A DNA stretch of 64,000 bases, from assembly GCF_039954865.1 (NCBI RefSeq), contig NZ_CP157197.1, positions 17,501 through 81,500 on the forward strand. Reading direction: 5' to 3'. The notes below the pieces were generated by a model. That model worked only from the letters and a program-made list of their open reading frames with translations, searched no databases and was not told where the DNA came from. Position numbers and translations under genes: made by a program. This DNA comes from Rickettsia sp. Oklahoma-10. Lineage in GTDB: Bacteria; Pseudomonadota; Alphaproteobacteria; Rickettsiales; Rickettsiaceae. Positions 49,192-58,125 of this stretch are shown in pieces (the first letter of the stretch is position 1; the number at the start of each line of letters is the position of its first letter).

Positions 49192-50544
49192 ATGGTTCTA
49201 AATATAAAAGCTCCTGAAAATATAATATTAAAGCCAACTATTATGGTTTTCGGCGTTGGAGGCGCAGGTAGTAATGCGGTAAATAATATGATTAATGCTA
49301 ATCTGCAAGGTGCTAATTTCGTAGTAGCTAATACCGATGCACAATCACTAGAACATTCTTTATGCACCAACAAAATACAACTTGGTGTTTCTACAACTAG
49401 AGGTCTTGGGGCAGGAGCTTCTCCTGAGGTCGGAGCACTCGCTGCACAAGAATCGGAGAACGAAATCCGTAGTTACCTTGAAAATAGCAATATGGTATTT
49501 ATTACAGCAGGTATGGGAGGTGGTACAGGTACCGGTTCTGCACCGGTTATTGCACGCATTGCTAAAGAACTAGGAATTCTTACTGTCGGAGTAGTAACTA
49601 AACCTTTCCACTTTGAAGGTGGTCATCGTATGAAAACTGCCGATACAGGGCTTATTGAGTTACAGCAATTTGTTGACACTTTAATTGTAATACCGAACCA
49701 AAATCTATTTCGTATTGCCAACGAACAAACAACATTTACCGATGCGTTTAAAATGGCAGATGATGTATTACATGCAGGAGTTAGAGGCGTAACAGATTTA
49801 ATGATTATGCCCGGACTTATTAATCTTGATTTTGCTGATATTAAAGCAGTAATGAGTGAAATGGGCAAAGCAATGATGGGTACAGGTGAAGGTAACGGCG
49901 AAGATAGAGCAATTAAAGCAGCAGAATCTGCAATTTCAAATCCTTTACTGGATCATAGCTCAATGTGTGGTGCAAGAGGAGTATTAATTAATATTACCGG
50001 TGGTGCTGATATGACCTTATTTGAAGTCGACAATGCCGCTAATAGAATTAGAGAAGAAGTCGATAATCCTGATGCTAATATTATTTTCGGTTCAACATTT
50101 AACCCGGAACTAAAAGGGATTATTAGAGTATCGGTAGTTGCTACCGGCATTGATGCCGATAAAGTCACAACATATACACACTCAATAGCTAAAACTACCA
50201 ATACAGTGCCTGAAGAAGCCTATAATGAAGTTATAGCACAACCTACTCAAATAGAAGAAATTCCTGATTTTAACAGCTATAGTACTGAAAATATCGAAAT
50301 TACCGATTCTCCAATGAATCAAAATTTTATTGGAAATGAAGATGTAGAATTACAGATAAACACTTTCAACAAATCTGAAGAAGAATCACCAAAACCATCA
50401 TTTTTAGGGAAAATATGGGGTTCTCTGCGTGCTTCAAATAATTACACTTTAGAACGTAAAAATGTCGTGAGTACGCTAGATCAAGATAATAAAGAGTCTG
50501 ATATTCATGACATACCAGCTTTTTTACGAAAGAAACGAAATTAG
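49192..50544 (+). CDS. ftsZ: Cell division protein FtsZ
   Basis: The 450-residue tubulin homologue forms the division ring. Residues 15-320 hold the GTPase core: [15 protein letters not shown], the tubulin signature [13 protein letters not shown] near 109, and [12 protein letters not shown] variable linker of about 115 residues follows (acidic, Asn/Ser-rich). The conserved C-terminal peptide DIPAFLRKK binds membrane anchors such as FtsA. The linker is longer than in E. coli, as often in alphaproteobacteria. ftsQ and ftsA are not adjacent. Confidence 0.97.
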   Translation: MVLNIKAPENIILKPTIMVFGVGGAGSNAVNNMINANLQGANFVVANTDAQSLEHSLCTNKIQLGVSTTRGLGAGASPEVGALAAQESENEIRSYLENSNMVFITAGMGGGTGTGSAPVIARIAKELGILTVGVVTKPFHFEGGHRMKTADTGLIELQQFVDTLIVIPNQNLFRIANEQTTFTDAFKMADDVLHAGVRGVTDLMIMPGLINLDFADIKAVMSEMGKAMMGTGEGNGEDRAIKAAESAISNPLLDHSSMCGARGVLINITGGADMTLFEVDNAANRIREEVDNPDANIIFGSTFNPELKGIIRVSVVATGIDADKVTTYTHSIAKTTNTVPEEAYNEVIAQPTQIEEIPDFNSYSTENIEITDSPMNQNFIGNEDVELQINTFNKSEEESPKPSFLGKIWGSLRASNNYTLERKNVVSTLDQDNKESDIHDIPAFLRKKRN

Positions 50545-50559
50545 ATTAGAATACCTATA

Positions 50560-51130
50560 TAATTTCAGAACAACATAAAAAAGAATTACTAAAAATAACT
50601 GGAAATTCTCCCGCAGATATTACAGCACTATTAAACAATATAGATAAAACAGCGCAAGCTCTCTTGAGCTTATCTTAATTTGATAGAAACATTAACTTCT
50701 GGTATTAGTGACGAATAAAAATATTATAAGACTGTACTGGCATTTATAGAATTAAAACAAAATAATTTTGTGAATATATTTGGAAAATCAACTATAATGT
50801 CTCTCAAAGTATTCTTAATTTCAAATATACAAAATAATCACAACAATTAAATATTATTTCCCAAAAGGATCAACCTTAAAGAACAAGTTACTATAAATGT
50901 ATTATTATATTGGTGCAAACGTAATTTTTTTGAATCTAATAAAGGATCAAAGTATATTTTAGATTACCAAATAATGAAATGTTTGCTATAAAAGTTTTTA
51001 GTTAAAAAAATCAACCTATATTAAAAGAAAATGTGTTAACTACGTGAATGCCTTAGTGCTGTGATATAGCCGGTGGCAAAATAAATTTTTCTTATAAACT
51101 TCCTTTAGGTGAGATGGATTTTAATTAAAA
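50560..51130 (+). pseudogene. Decayed gene of unknown identity after ftsZ
   Basis: Frames give SEQHKKELLKITGNSPADIT and ALLNNIDKTAQALLSLS, then shift to LIETLTSGISDE, YYKTVLAFIELKQNNFVNIF, LKEQVTINVLLYWCKRNFFE and SNKGSKYILD. This is one coherent, soluble former protein with several frameshifts. Family unknown. Confidence 0.35.
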
Positions 51131-51139
51131 AATAACCAT

Positions 51140-51568
51140 ATGCTCAGAAAACTATATTATTTCTTATATTATATTTTTAAATACTCATTGACTAGCTAAT
51201 ACTGATAAGATACTACTCCCTCCTCTACGCAGATAATCAAAAGCGATATATAATTCATTTACTTACCGAGTCCAATGAAAAAACGCAAAAAGTAGAATTG
51301 CAAGCAACAAAAAACGTAATGAAAGATTTATAACAATGTTTGGTTCGGTAGTACGCTGGTAGAAATAAAAACCTCAGAAGGATGTGGATATAATTATTAT
51401 GTAATTGATCAGCCTGCTAATACAATATGGCATACCCAAAAGTTAAGGCAGCAATGCAACTGGTAAGTATATTTTATACCAAAAATAGTATATGCTCCAA
51501 AAGATATTAAATTGCGTTACGTTATTTGGAATCGATATAAAACAATTAATTCTGCAAATGAAGAATAG
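51140..51568 (+). pseudogene. Decayed ecotin (serine protease inhibitor) gene
   Basis: Pieces in shifting frames follow the ecotin order. A signal-peptide-like MLRKLYYFLYYIF comes first. Then NQKRYIIHLLTES and [14 protein letters not shown] (ecotin: MKRQVIQL...KVELL). After a frameshift, [23 protein letters not shown] (ecotin: [20 protein letters not shown]), and last PKIVYAPKDIKLRYVIWNRY plus KTINSAN and a stop (ecotin: [27 protein letters not shown]). Span (about 142 codons) is close to the 162 of ecotin. Intact ecotins are periplasmic inhibitors of trypsin-like proteases, including host neutrophil elastase. At least two frameshifts make this one dead. Confidence 0.7.
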
Positions 51569-51674
51569 TATACAAATACTATTCTTCAGAAAAAATTTAA
51601 TCTCCTATATGGCATTACTAATTAAGTATAGATATAGCCGAGCTTAAGCGACTGAACAAAGTGTAACAATCAAG

Positions 51675-51710
51675 AAAAAATAATAAAAAATTCTGTAAAT
51701 CAGAATTTTT
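51675..51710 (-). terminator. Rho-independent terminator of nfuA
   Basis: A perfect 10-bp stem (aaaaattctg at 51686-51695 with 51701-51710) has a 5-base loop. On the minus strand it is followed by TATTATTTTTTC. It lies about 85 bases after the nfuA stop codon. Confidence 0.7.
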
Positions 51711-51793
51711 ACTGGGTTGCTTAGTCAATTTATCAGTATAAATTTCTTCACAATAACTGTTCAATTCTTATAGTTAGCAATAATAACAACTTA

Positions 51794-52363
51794 TTAAAAA
51801 TCTTCCTCTACAGCTTCCACTTCTTGCACTTCCGGCACAAAATGTTTAAGCATAGACTCAATACCGTTTTTTAAGGTTATAGTAGAGCTTGGACATCCAA
51901 GGCATGCACCGCGAAGAGCTAATTTCACTATACCGCTTTCAAAGCCTTTATATATTATGTCACCACCATCTTGAGCAACAGAAGGACGCACCCTAGTTTC
52001 AATAATTTCTATGATTTGTTTCTCTATTTCTGAAAACCCATCAAGGTTATGCTTTACATTATCTGCCTTTGTGCTTTCTTCAAATACCGGAAATCCTGAA
52101 ACAAAATGATCCATAATAACCATTAAAATTTCAGGCTTTATAATTTGCCAATTACTTTCAGCTTGTTTAGTTACTGTTATAAAATCCCTACCGAAAAACA
52201 CTGATTTTACATTATTAATATGAAAGAGTAATTCTGCAAGTTTACTTTTTCCTTTTACTTCAGCAAGGTCACTAAAAAATATAGGCCCTGCGCTACTTAC
52301 TTCCTGTCCAGGGAAAAATTTTATTGCATCAGGATTTGGAGTATCTTCAGTCTGAATAAACAT
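51794..52363 (-). CDS. nfuA: NifU-like iron-sulfur scaffold (NfuA/Nfu type)
   Basis: The 189-residue protein has the N-terminal Nfu_N domain (residues 1-85: FIQTEDTPNPDAIKFFPG) and the C-terminal NifU domain with the cluster-binding CLGCPSS motif (CxxC near residue 156). Nfu proteins carry [4Fe-4S] clusters to respiratory and metabolic enzymes. The N-domain arrangement is that of alphaproteobacterial and mitochondrial NFU1. It is an isolated gene followed by its own terminator. Confidence 0.92.
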   Translation of the reverse strand: MFIQTEDTPNPDAIKFFPGQEVSSAGPIFFSDLAEVKGKSKLAELLFHINNVKSVFFGRDFITVTKQAESNWQIIKPEILMVIMDHFVSGFPVFEESTKADNVKHNLDGFSEIEKQIIEIIETRVRPSVAQDGGDIIYKGFESGIVKLALRGACLGCPSSTITLKNGIESMLKHFVPEVQEVEAVEEDF

Positions 52364-52437
52364 AATTAAAGCACATTAAAAATTTTTAACTATTATAATA
52401 TAATAGAGTAATATTATGATTTAGGTAAATATCTAAA

Positions 52438-52870
52438 TTAATAATAAGCCGGTATAAAAAAACCTGCTACAACAAAAAAAAATAAATCCAACCTAAATAA
52501 GTAGCTGCATAACCCAAAAAATACTATAAAGCATTATAGTACTAATATAAACAATGTAATTAAAGCAAAATTTGGATTATACAATATAATAGAGCTATAA
52601 TAGTTTAATTGATAGAAAAAATGCAACTAACCAAAGCAAGAATTAAACAATATTTATATCCTTGCTTACTTAAAGGAGCAAAACTTACTTTTTTTCAAGT
52701 AAAGGGCCCCCTAAACATTTAAATATATGAACAAAATTAACTAAACTAAAAAGACCTATAGTTATTTAATCAAAACCGGATGCTTGAAGCCCAAACGAAA
52801 GAGTTGAACCGGTAGTAAATTAAACCTCTGGGCAAAGAAATTATTAATATAAAGCAAATGTTATATATTG
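52438..52870 (-). pseudogene. Decayed AmpG-like (MFS muropeptide) transporter
   Basis: A minus-strand frame reads TGSTLSFGLQASGFD, one stop, then ITIGLFSLVNFVHIFKCL and GGPLLEKK. One shift leads into VSFAPLSKQGYKYCLILALV. A further stretch gives NPNFALITLFILVL, CFIVFFGLCSYLF and IPAYY before a stop at 52438. This is the order of an AmpG N-terminal half (GLPxxLTGSTLSxWL...GLFSLVGLPY...FKFLWAPLLD). Only about one third of a roughly 420-residue transporter remains. Rickettsiae carry several ampG-like paralogs, and this is a dead one. Confidence 0.6.
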
Positions 52871-52944
52871 AAATCGTAAAAAATTCAAATTTATAAATTT
52901 TTCCTCAGTATATAAAAGGATTTGATGACATTCTTGTAAAATCT

Positions 52945-52974
52945 ATGTCATTTCTGCTTTCGCAGGAATGACAT
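52945..52974. repeat. RPE-terminus hairpin downstream of the helicase gene
   Basis: atgtcatttctg and a cgcaggaatgacat end form a 30-base palindrome with the sequence of RPE termini. It lies about 28 bases past the rhlE stop codon and probably acts as a 3' hairpin. Confidence 0.5.
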
Positions 52975-53001
52975 CAGAGCCATAAAAAGACGTCCTACAA
53001 A

Positions 53002-54243
53002 CTACGATACTTTCTGTCTTTTATTACTGTAACTGTTACCATCAAAAGTTCTTCTTCGGTTATTATTAAATGAATTAAACTCTTTACTATCACCACCGGT
53101 CCTTTTACTAAATAATCTTTTACGATTATTTTTATTTCTAAACTCACTGTGTGGGGTAGATTCTCCTTTATTCACTAAACGATCAATTGCACGCCATCTA
53201 ATAACATCCTCAGGAGAAATAAAAGATAACGCATGTCCAATAGCCCCTGCTCTACCTGTCCTACCTATTCTATGTAAATAATCTTCAGGACACATAGGTA
53301 AATCATAATTAATAACATGCTGTGTATGAGGAATATCAAGCCCTCTAGCAGCTACATCAGTTGCCACCATTATTCTATGGTTTGACTTACGAAACGATAA
53401 AATTACTCTTTCACGTTGACGTTGACTTAAATCACCGTGTATAGCTTCTGCTTTATGATTCTCATATTTTAACATCTTAGCTAATTGAGCAGCAGAGCGT
53501 TTAGTCTTCACGAAAATAATTACCGACCCTTCCCTATTATCAAGTTGTTTAGTTAATTCACTAAATTTCTCTTTATCAGCAATATGTATTGATTCCTGTT
53601 TTATTTCTGCAGCTGCTTTATTAGTAGCACCTACCGTAATACGCACCGGATTATTGAGATATTTTTGAGAAAGATCCATAATATGCTTTGGCATAGTAGC
53701 AGAAAACATTAAAACTTGTCTTTTTTCCGGTAAAAATTTATTGATTTCTTCTAACTGTGCTTTCATCCCCATATCAAGCATTCTATCCATTTCATCAAGC
53801 ACGGTTATGCCTATGCGATCAATTTTTAGACTTCCCCTATTTAAGTGATCAATAATACGCCCCGGGGTACCTATAATCACTTTTGGATTCCTTTTTAATT
53901 GGATACATTGTTTAAATATCGGTTCACCGCCTATCAAAACTGCACTATTCATTTTATAGGATGTAGTGACTTTGTTGAAAGTACTGTATATTTGCGTTGC
54001 TAATTCTCTAGTCGGAACAAGAATTAAAGTAGTAGTTTTATTTTTAATAAATGAATCAATTACTGGCAATAAGTAAGCAAGTGTTTTTCCTGAACCTGTC
54101 TGACTAGAAGCAAGTATATCCGAACCTATCATTGCAATCGGAATCGATTGCTTTTGTATTTCAGTCGGCTCAGTGATATTCATTGTCTCAAGAGCAATAA
54201 TTAATTCTTCAGATAAATTAAAGTTTTTCATTATATAATCCAA
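53002..54243 (-). CDS. rhlE: DEAD-box RNA helicase (RhlE type)
   Basis: The 413-residue ATP-dependent RNA helicase has all core motifs: the Q motif EPTEIQKQSIP, I (ASQTGSGKT), Ia (VPTRELA), Ib (TPGRIIDHL), II (VLDEMDRMLDMG), III (SAT), V (ATDVAARGLDI) and VI (HRIGRTGRAG). Motif II reads DEMD, not DEAD. The C-terminus (residues 365-413) is a basic Arg/Asn/Lys-rich tail, likely for RNA binding. Start is MDYIM at 54243 or MKNFNLSEEL four codons later. Roles in ribosome assembly or cold response are inferred from the family; cspA is next upstream. Confidence 0.9.
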   Translation of the reverse strand: MDYIMKNFNLSEELIIALETMNITEPTEIQKQSIPIAMIGSDILASSQTGSGKTLAYLLPVIDSFIKNKTTTLILVPTRELATQIYSTFNKVTTSYKMNSAVLIGGEPIFKQCIQLKRNPKVIIGTPGRIIDHLNRGSLKIDRIGITVLDEMDRMLDMGMKAQLEEINKFLPEKRQVLMFSATMPKHIMDLSQKYLNNPVRITVGATNKAAAEIKQESIHIADKEKFSELTKQLDNREGSVIIFVKTKRSAAQLAKMLKYENHKAEAIHGDLSQRQRERVILSFRKSNHRIMVATDVAARGLDIPHTQHVINYDLPMCPEDYLHRIGRTGRAGAIGHALSFISPEDVIRWRAIDRLVNKGESTPHSEFRNKNNRKRLFSKRTGGDSKEFNSFNNNRRRTFDGNSYSNKRQKVS

Positions 54244-54760
54244 TATAGTTTTAAATCAAAATATGCACATTATTGATTAGACCTGTTACACAACCCATTG
54301 CTAAAGATAATTAAGACATTAACTCTGCCCTCTCATCCTCACACACTTAACCAGTGTACACTGTACACTGCGTATAATAGAAGCATCGTATTCCCATTAT
54401 TAAGATATTAAGTTATGCAAGATTTCTATTGTATAAAAAATAAGTTAAATTAAAATAACTACTTAATATATAATAATTACCCTGAATCAAAAAACATGCT
54501 TCACTAGATTACAAAACACCAACTAAATATAGAAAACGATAAGAACGGATGAAACTATTTTAAAATTTTATTCAAGCCAGAATAATACTATTAGATTTGG
54601 ACATTTTCATACCCTCCCCTCAATTTATTATACTTAATAAAGTATATAGGTTATTATTAAGACAAAAACAAAACATTTACTATTTTGATAAAGATGACCA
54701 GGTAACTAAATTATAAAAAATTTTGGATAGATGCTTTTGGTTTTTGGTATTATAATATAT
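54244..54760. other. Non-coding region between cspA and rhlE
   Basis: No gene was found. The notable item is the 19-base palindrome at 54352-54370. The rest is A+T-rich with no convincing remnant. Confidence 0.5.
54352..54370. promoter_or_regulatory. 19-base palindrome upstream of rhlE
   Basis: cagtgtaca-c-tgtacactg is a perfect 9-bp inverted repeat around one base. It lies about 110 bases upstream of the rhlE start. Its short, near-symmetrical form resembles an operator for a dimeric DNA-binding protein. No regulator is suggested. Confidence 0.35.
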
Positions 54761-54973
54761 TTATTTAATTCTGAGGTTAATAGCATAGGCTTTCCCTTGC
54801 TTTTCGTCAAGATCAAAAATTACACCTTGTCCTTCCTTAAGGCTATGTAAACCTGCTGCATCTACAGCTGATTTGTGTACAAACACATCTTTGCCACCAT
54901 TTTCCTGTTCAATAAAACCAAAATTCTTCGTAGCATTATACCACTTAACTTTACCTGCTATATTTGTAGCCAT
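54761..54973 (-). CDS. cspA: Cold shock domain protein (CspA family)
   Basis: The 70-residue OB-fold protein has RNP1 in KNFGFIEQ and RNP2 in [10 protein letters not shown], the RNA-binding signatures. It starts [19 protein letters not shown]. Cold shock proteins melt mRNA structure. Length is normal. It stands alone. Long non-coding DNA on both sides could hold its 5' leader. Confidence 0.96.
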   Translation of the reverse strand: MATNIAGKVKWYNATKNFGFIEQENGGKDVFVHKSAVDAAGLHSLKEGQGVIFDLDEKQGKAYAINLRIK

Positions 54974-55485
54974 AAAAACCTTTATTAGATAGAAATTACT
55001 TATTTGAACTTAAATCACACTTATAAAACTAAAACTTATTTAAGCCTTACCTCTATATAAAGAGCCGAAAATTCATTACGTAAATGCTACCTTACCTTAC
55101 GGCATTTGTCAATAAACATGTCAATAACATGCAAAAGAAAGTATTACCTTCTGCAGTGAGTCTATCATATTATTACTATTTTGTCACTATTTAAGTTAAT
55201 TATCTAACAAATAAAAATAAGCTGATGCTTTAAGTTTCATATTTATATTAGTATCATAATATTTATTATTTAGTGCTATATAATTTAGATTTAACAAGAT
55301 TTAATTTTACTGCAAATTATAAGTTTTTTCAAAATAGGAATAGCTATTCCTACACAATACTGATTAATTTTCACTAAAAAATAATTTATATTTCATGTGC
55401 AGAACCTAATAAAAATACTTGCTTTTTTTCATTTTTTTTATTAATCTACACCCACTTAGCAAGTGCAACCTCAATATCCACAGCT
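54974..55485. other. Non-coding region between cspA and tRNA-Leu
   Basis: No gene or remnant is convincing. A segment near 55314-55345 (aaattataagttttttcaaaa) resembles one at 22191-22220, and a ggaatagctattcc palindrome lies at 55338-55351. Both may belong to a minor dispersed repeat. Confidence 0.4.
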
Positions 55486-55571
55486 GCCCGCGTGATGGAA
55501 TGGTAGACATAACGGACTTAAAATCCGTGGAGCGTAAGCTCTTGCCGGTTCAAGTCCGGCCGCGGGTACCA
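55486..55571 (+). tRNA. tRNA-Leu (anticodon UAA)
   Basis: An 86-base tRNA with a long variable arm. The acceptor GCCCGCG pairs with CGCGGGT; anticodon stem ACGGA/TCCGT encloses CTTAAAA, with anticodon TAA. The variable arm is GGAGCGTAAGCTCTT, the T loop GTTCAAGTC, and CCA is encoded. The open frame at 55419-55667 crossing it is a shadow. Confidence 0.95.
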
Positions 55572-56073
55572 TTAAAATTAAATGCACAAGTCTCTACTTT
55601 CAACTGTAATGCTAAAGCATTGAATAAAGAACCAGTATTATCAAAACTTGGATTTCCTTTGCGATAAAATAATTTTAATGTGCTTCTTTAGATATTTTTA
55701 CTACCTATCCTCTTGCTATAAAAACAGCAAAAAATAACTCCCTGTTATGTATCTAACAAAAATATTTCTCCAAAGCTTCATTAATATAAGCTACTAATAT
55801 AGTAAAAGTTAAAAAATATTTGTTATTACAACTTTTGCTTTAATTATAATCAACTATTATTAACAAAAATAAGAAATAACTTTTATGGAAGAAGATATAA
55901 GCTCTTGAAATGATTAAATTATATTTCAAGTTCAAAACCATAAGATTTCTATCATAATAGAAGAAAAAGCAGTAGAGTATAAATTACAACAAGAAGCAGA
56001 AGCCAAAAAAATTAGATAAAGCTAAATATAAAATAAGACGTGAGCTTATAAATACAAATTTACTAAATTCAAG
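55572..56073. other. Non-coding region after tRNA-Leu
   Basis: A plus-strand piece near 55910-56040 gives KISIIIEEKAVEYKLQQEAE, then (shifted) KAKYKIRRELINTNLL. It is protein-like and charged but interrupted. Nothing identifiable. Confidence 0.3.
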
Positions 56074-56886
56074 TTATAATATTTCACAAGTAGCAATCCT
56101 CAAATAATCTTGAGGAGTAAGATTTTCAGCACGATCATTATCATTGATTTTCAGCTGAGTTAGTAATGCATTTTGAGCAGGTGCAAAATTCTTCAACGAC
56201 GATTTGATCATTTTACGTCGCCCTGCAAAAGCAAGTTTTGTTATTTGCTCAACTTTATTTATCACAACAATAGACGGCAGAGTTTCTAAAGGTATTAATT
56301 TAACTATAGCAGAATATACTTTAGGAGGTGGATAGAAAGCAGTCGGCGCTACGTCAAAACATTTTTCCACTTTAGCTATTAACTGACATATTACTGATAA
56401 CCTGCTATATGCTTTAGTTGAAGGCATAGCACAAATACGTTCTACTACTTCCTTTTGCAACATTAGTGTCATACTAGTAATTAGCCTAGCTTCTTTCAGC
56501 CATCTAATGACTAATTCCGTACCTATATGATACGGTAAATTAGAAATTATAGTTACTTTATCATAACCTAAATCAGTCAAATTTATTTTAAGAGCATCCT
56601 GCTTAATAATACTTAGATTAGGATAATATTCTTTAATCTCATTGAGTAATGGAATACATCTCTCATCTGTTTCTATAACAGTTAAGGATTTAGGATTTTT
56701 CTGTAATATCGATCTAGTTAACCCTCCGCTACCAGGACCTATTTCTAATACTCGGCTATTTTCTTCAAGATTACTCACACGTACGATTTTATCACATAAA
56801 CTACTATCAAAAATAAAATTTTGTCCGTGTTTTTTAAGAGGATAAATTTGATGTAAGGCTACATGTTTTGCAATTGAAGGGAGCAT
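56074..56886 (-). CDS. rsmA: 16S rRNA dimethyladenosine transferase KsgA/RsmA
   Basis: The 270-residue enzyme dimethylates two adjacent adenosines near the 3' end of 16S rRNA. SAM and catalytic motifs are visible: [47 protein letters not shown] (the NLPY motif) and [14 protein letters not shown]. It is the last gene of lptD-surA-ksgA on the minus strand. Confidence 0.95.
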   Translation of the reverse strand: MLPSIAKHVALHQIYPLKKHGQNFIFDSSLCDKIVRVSNLEENSRVLEIGPGSGGLTRSILQKNPKSLTVIETDERCIPLLNEIKEYYPNLSIIKQDALKINLTDLGYDKVTIISNLPYHIGTELVIRWLKEARLITSMTLMLQKEVVERICAMPSTKAYSRLSVICQLIAKVEKCFDVAPTAFYPPPKVYSAIVKLIPLETLPSIVVINKVEQITKLAFAGRRKMIKSSLKNFAPAQNALLTQLKINDNDRAENLTPQDYLRIATCEIL

Positions 56887-56941
56887 AGATTAATGTTGTT
56901 CTAAAAAGTAGAGTTTTTGCATTGATCAGAAAATGCTACTG

Positions 56942-56971
56942 GTATCATCCCTACGAAAGCAGGAATGATAC
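56942..56971. repeat. RPE-terminus hairpin between surA and ksgA
   Basis: gtatcatccctacgaaagc followed by aggaatgatac forms a 30-base palindrome like the termini of family A repeats (cattcct...gcgaaagc...aggaatg). It sits in the 100-base intergenic gap. Confidence 0.5.
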
Positions 56972-56986
56972 TGACCATATAAACAA

Positions 56987-57874
56987 TTAAGACGGCAACA
57001 TTATTTTTATAGATGCCTTTTTACGCATATTTTCAAACATTTTTCGCGCTTTTTGTGAAATCTTTTTATTGGTTAAGAAGTTTACTACATAATTATTTTC
57101 ATCTTCATTAACATTTAAGATTTTTTTGCTGCACACTAATATTATTTCAAATTTGTTATTTACTTTAAAAACATTACTTGCTTTATCAGGAGTTAAATCC
57201 TTTACAATAGTTTGTTGTACATCGTCTATTTTACTAAGTTTATCGGTAATAATTTGCATAGTAGCAAAATTATCATAAAGCGATTTTTTGACGTCGGCAC
57301 ATTTTTTTAATCGATTTTTTAAATTATTCATCTGTGTAAATGCTTTATTGCCAATATCTTTAGATGTAAATACTTGCATTGAAATTTCTACGTCTTTTTG
57401 ATCACTAGATAAAATTGCAACATCTATTTCTTTATTACTTACTTGCACCGACCTTGATAAGGTTGACAAAATATTCATTTTAATCAACTCAGATTTAATT
57501 TGAGCAATAAAACTATTAGGATTGACTGATCTACTTTTTAGATACTGAAGAAGAGAACCATTAGGCATTTTATTACGATCTTCAATAGATTTAATAGCAT
57601 TATCTATTTCTTCTTGCGGGATTTCTCTATCTCTAGCATATTGAAAAAGCAAAGATTCGTCAATTAAACTCTTGATTACCAAGTTACTGAGCTGTTTATC
57701 TTGAGCAGGCGTTAGACTCTCAAAATTATTTAGCGCTATAATCATTTTTTTTCTAGCACGAAACTCATTAAGAGTAATAGGTTCATCATTTACAGATGCT
57801 ATTATATTTGGTAGTGAAGCTTGTACTACATTAAAAGTAAAAACAATACCAACTATAAGTAATAATTTTTTCAT
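56987..57874 (-). CDS. surA: SurA-like periplasmic chaperone
   Basis: From MKKLLLIVG this is about 295 residues. A signal peptide spans residues 1-19 (ending VVQA-S). The SurA N-terminal domain follows (NIIASVNDEPITLNEFRAR through KSLIDESLLFQYARDREI). The C-terminal half lies where parvulin PPIase domains sit in SurA, but their usual RASHIL/GGDLGW signatures are missing. It probably works as a chaperone for outer-membrane proteins, not as an isomerase. The frame extends eight codons upstream (57898), but the Met at 57874 fits a signal peptide better. Neighbours lptD and ksgA match the E. coli lptD-surA-pdxA-ksgA order, minus pdxA. Confidence 0.82.
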   Translation of the reverse strand: MKKLLLIVGIVFTFNVVQASLPNIIASVNDEPITLNEFRARKKMIIALNNFESLTPAQDKQLSNLVIKSLIDESLLFQYARDREIPQEEIDNAIKSIEDRNKMPNGSLLQYLKSRSVNPNSFIAQIKSELIKMNILSTLSRSVQVSNKEIDVAILSSDQKDVEISMQVFTSKDIGNKAFTQMNNLKNRLKKCADVKKSLYDNFATMQIITDKLSKIDDVQQTIVKDLTPDKASNVFKVNNKFEIILVCSKKILNVNEDENNYVVNFLTNKKISQKARKMFENMRKKASIKIMLPS

Positions 57875-57970
57875 ATTTTTCAGACTCACATAACGCAATA
57901 GTTAGAACAATTTTTATCCTGACTATCGATAAAAGGTTAGATAATCAAGCGACTTTATTGTATGGATCGA

Positions 57971-58097
57971 TTTCATTCCTGCGAAAGCAAGAATCCAGCT
58001 CTCTCTTTCCAAGATCATACTGTGGCTTGAACACAGTATCTAGAAAAAAATCAAGACTGTAATACATTTTCTAGATTCCACCTAGGAGGAAATAACA
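57971..58097. repeat. Composite RPE-like repeat between lptD and surA
   Basis: It begins tttcattcctgcgaaagcaa (family A terminus), contains actgtggcttgaacacagta (family B arm) and ends attccacctaggaggaaata. It appears to be two elements side by side or nested. It fills most of the 225-base gap between lptD and surA. Confidence 0.55.
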
Positions 58098-58125
58098 TAT
58101 GGCACTTTTTCTAGCCATTTGAAAC

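Noticed and set aside
55419-55667. An 82-codon plus-strand open frame
   Set aside because: It runs straight through tRNA-Leu, and its middle is the tRNA translated.
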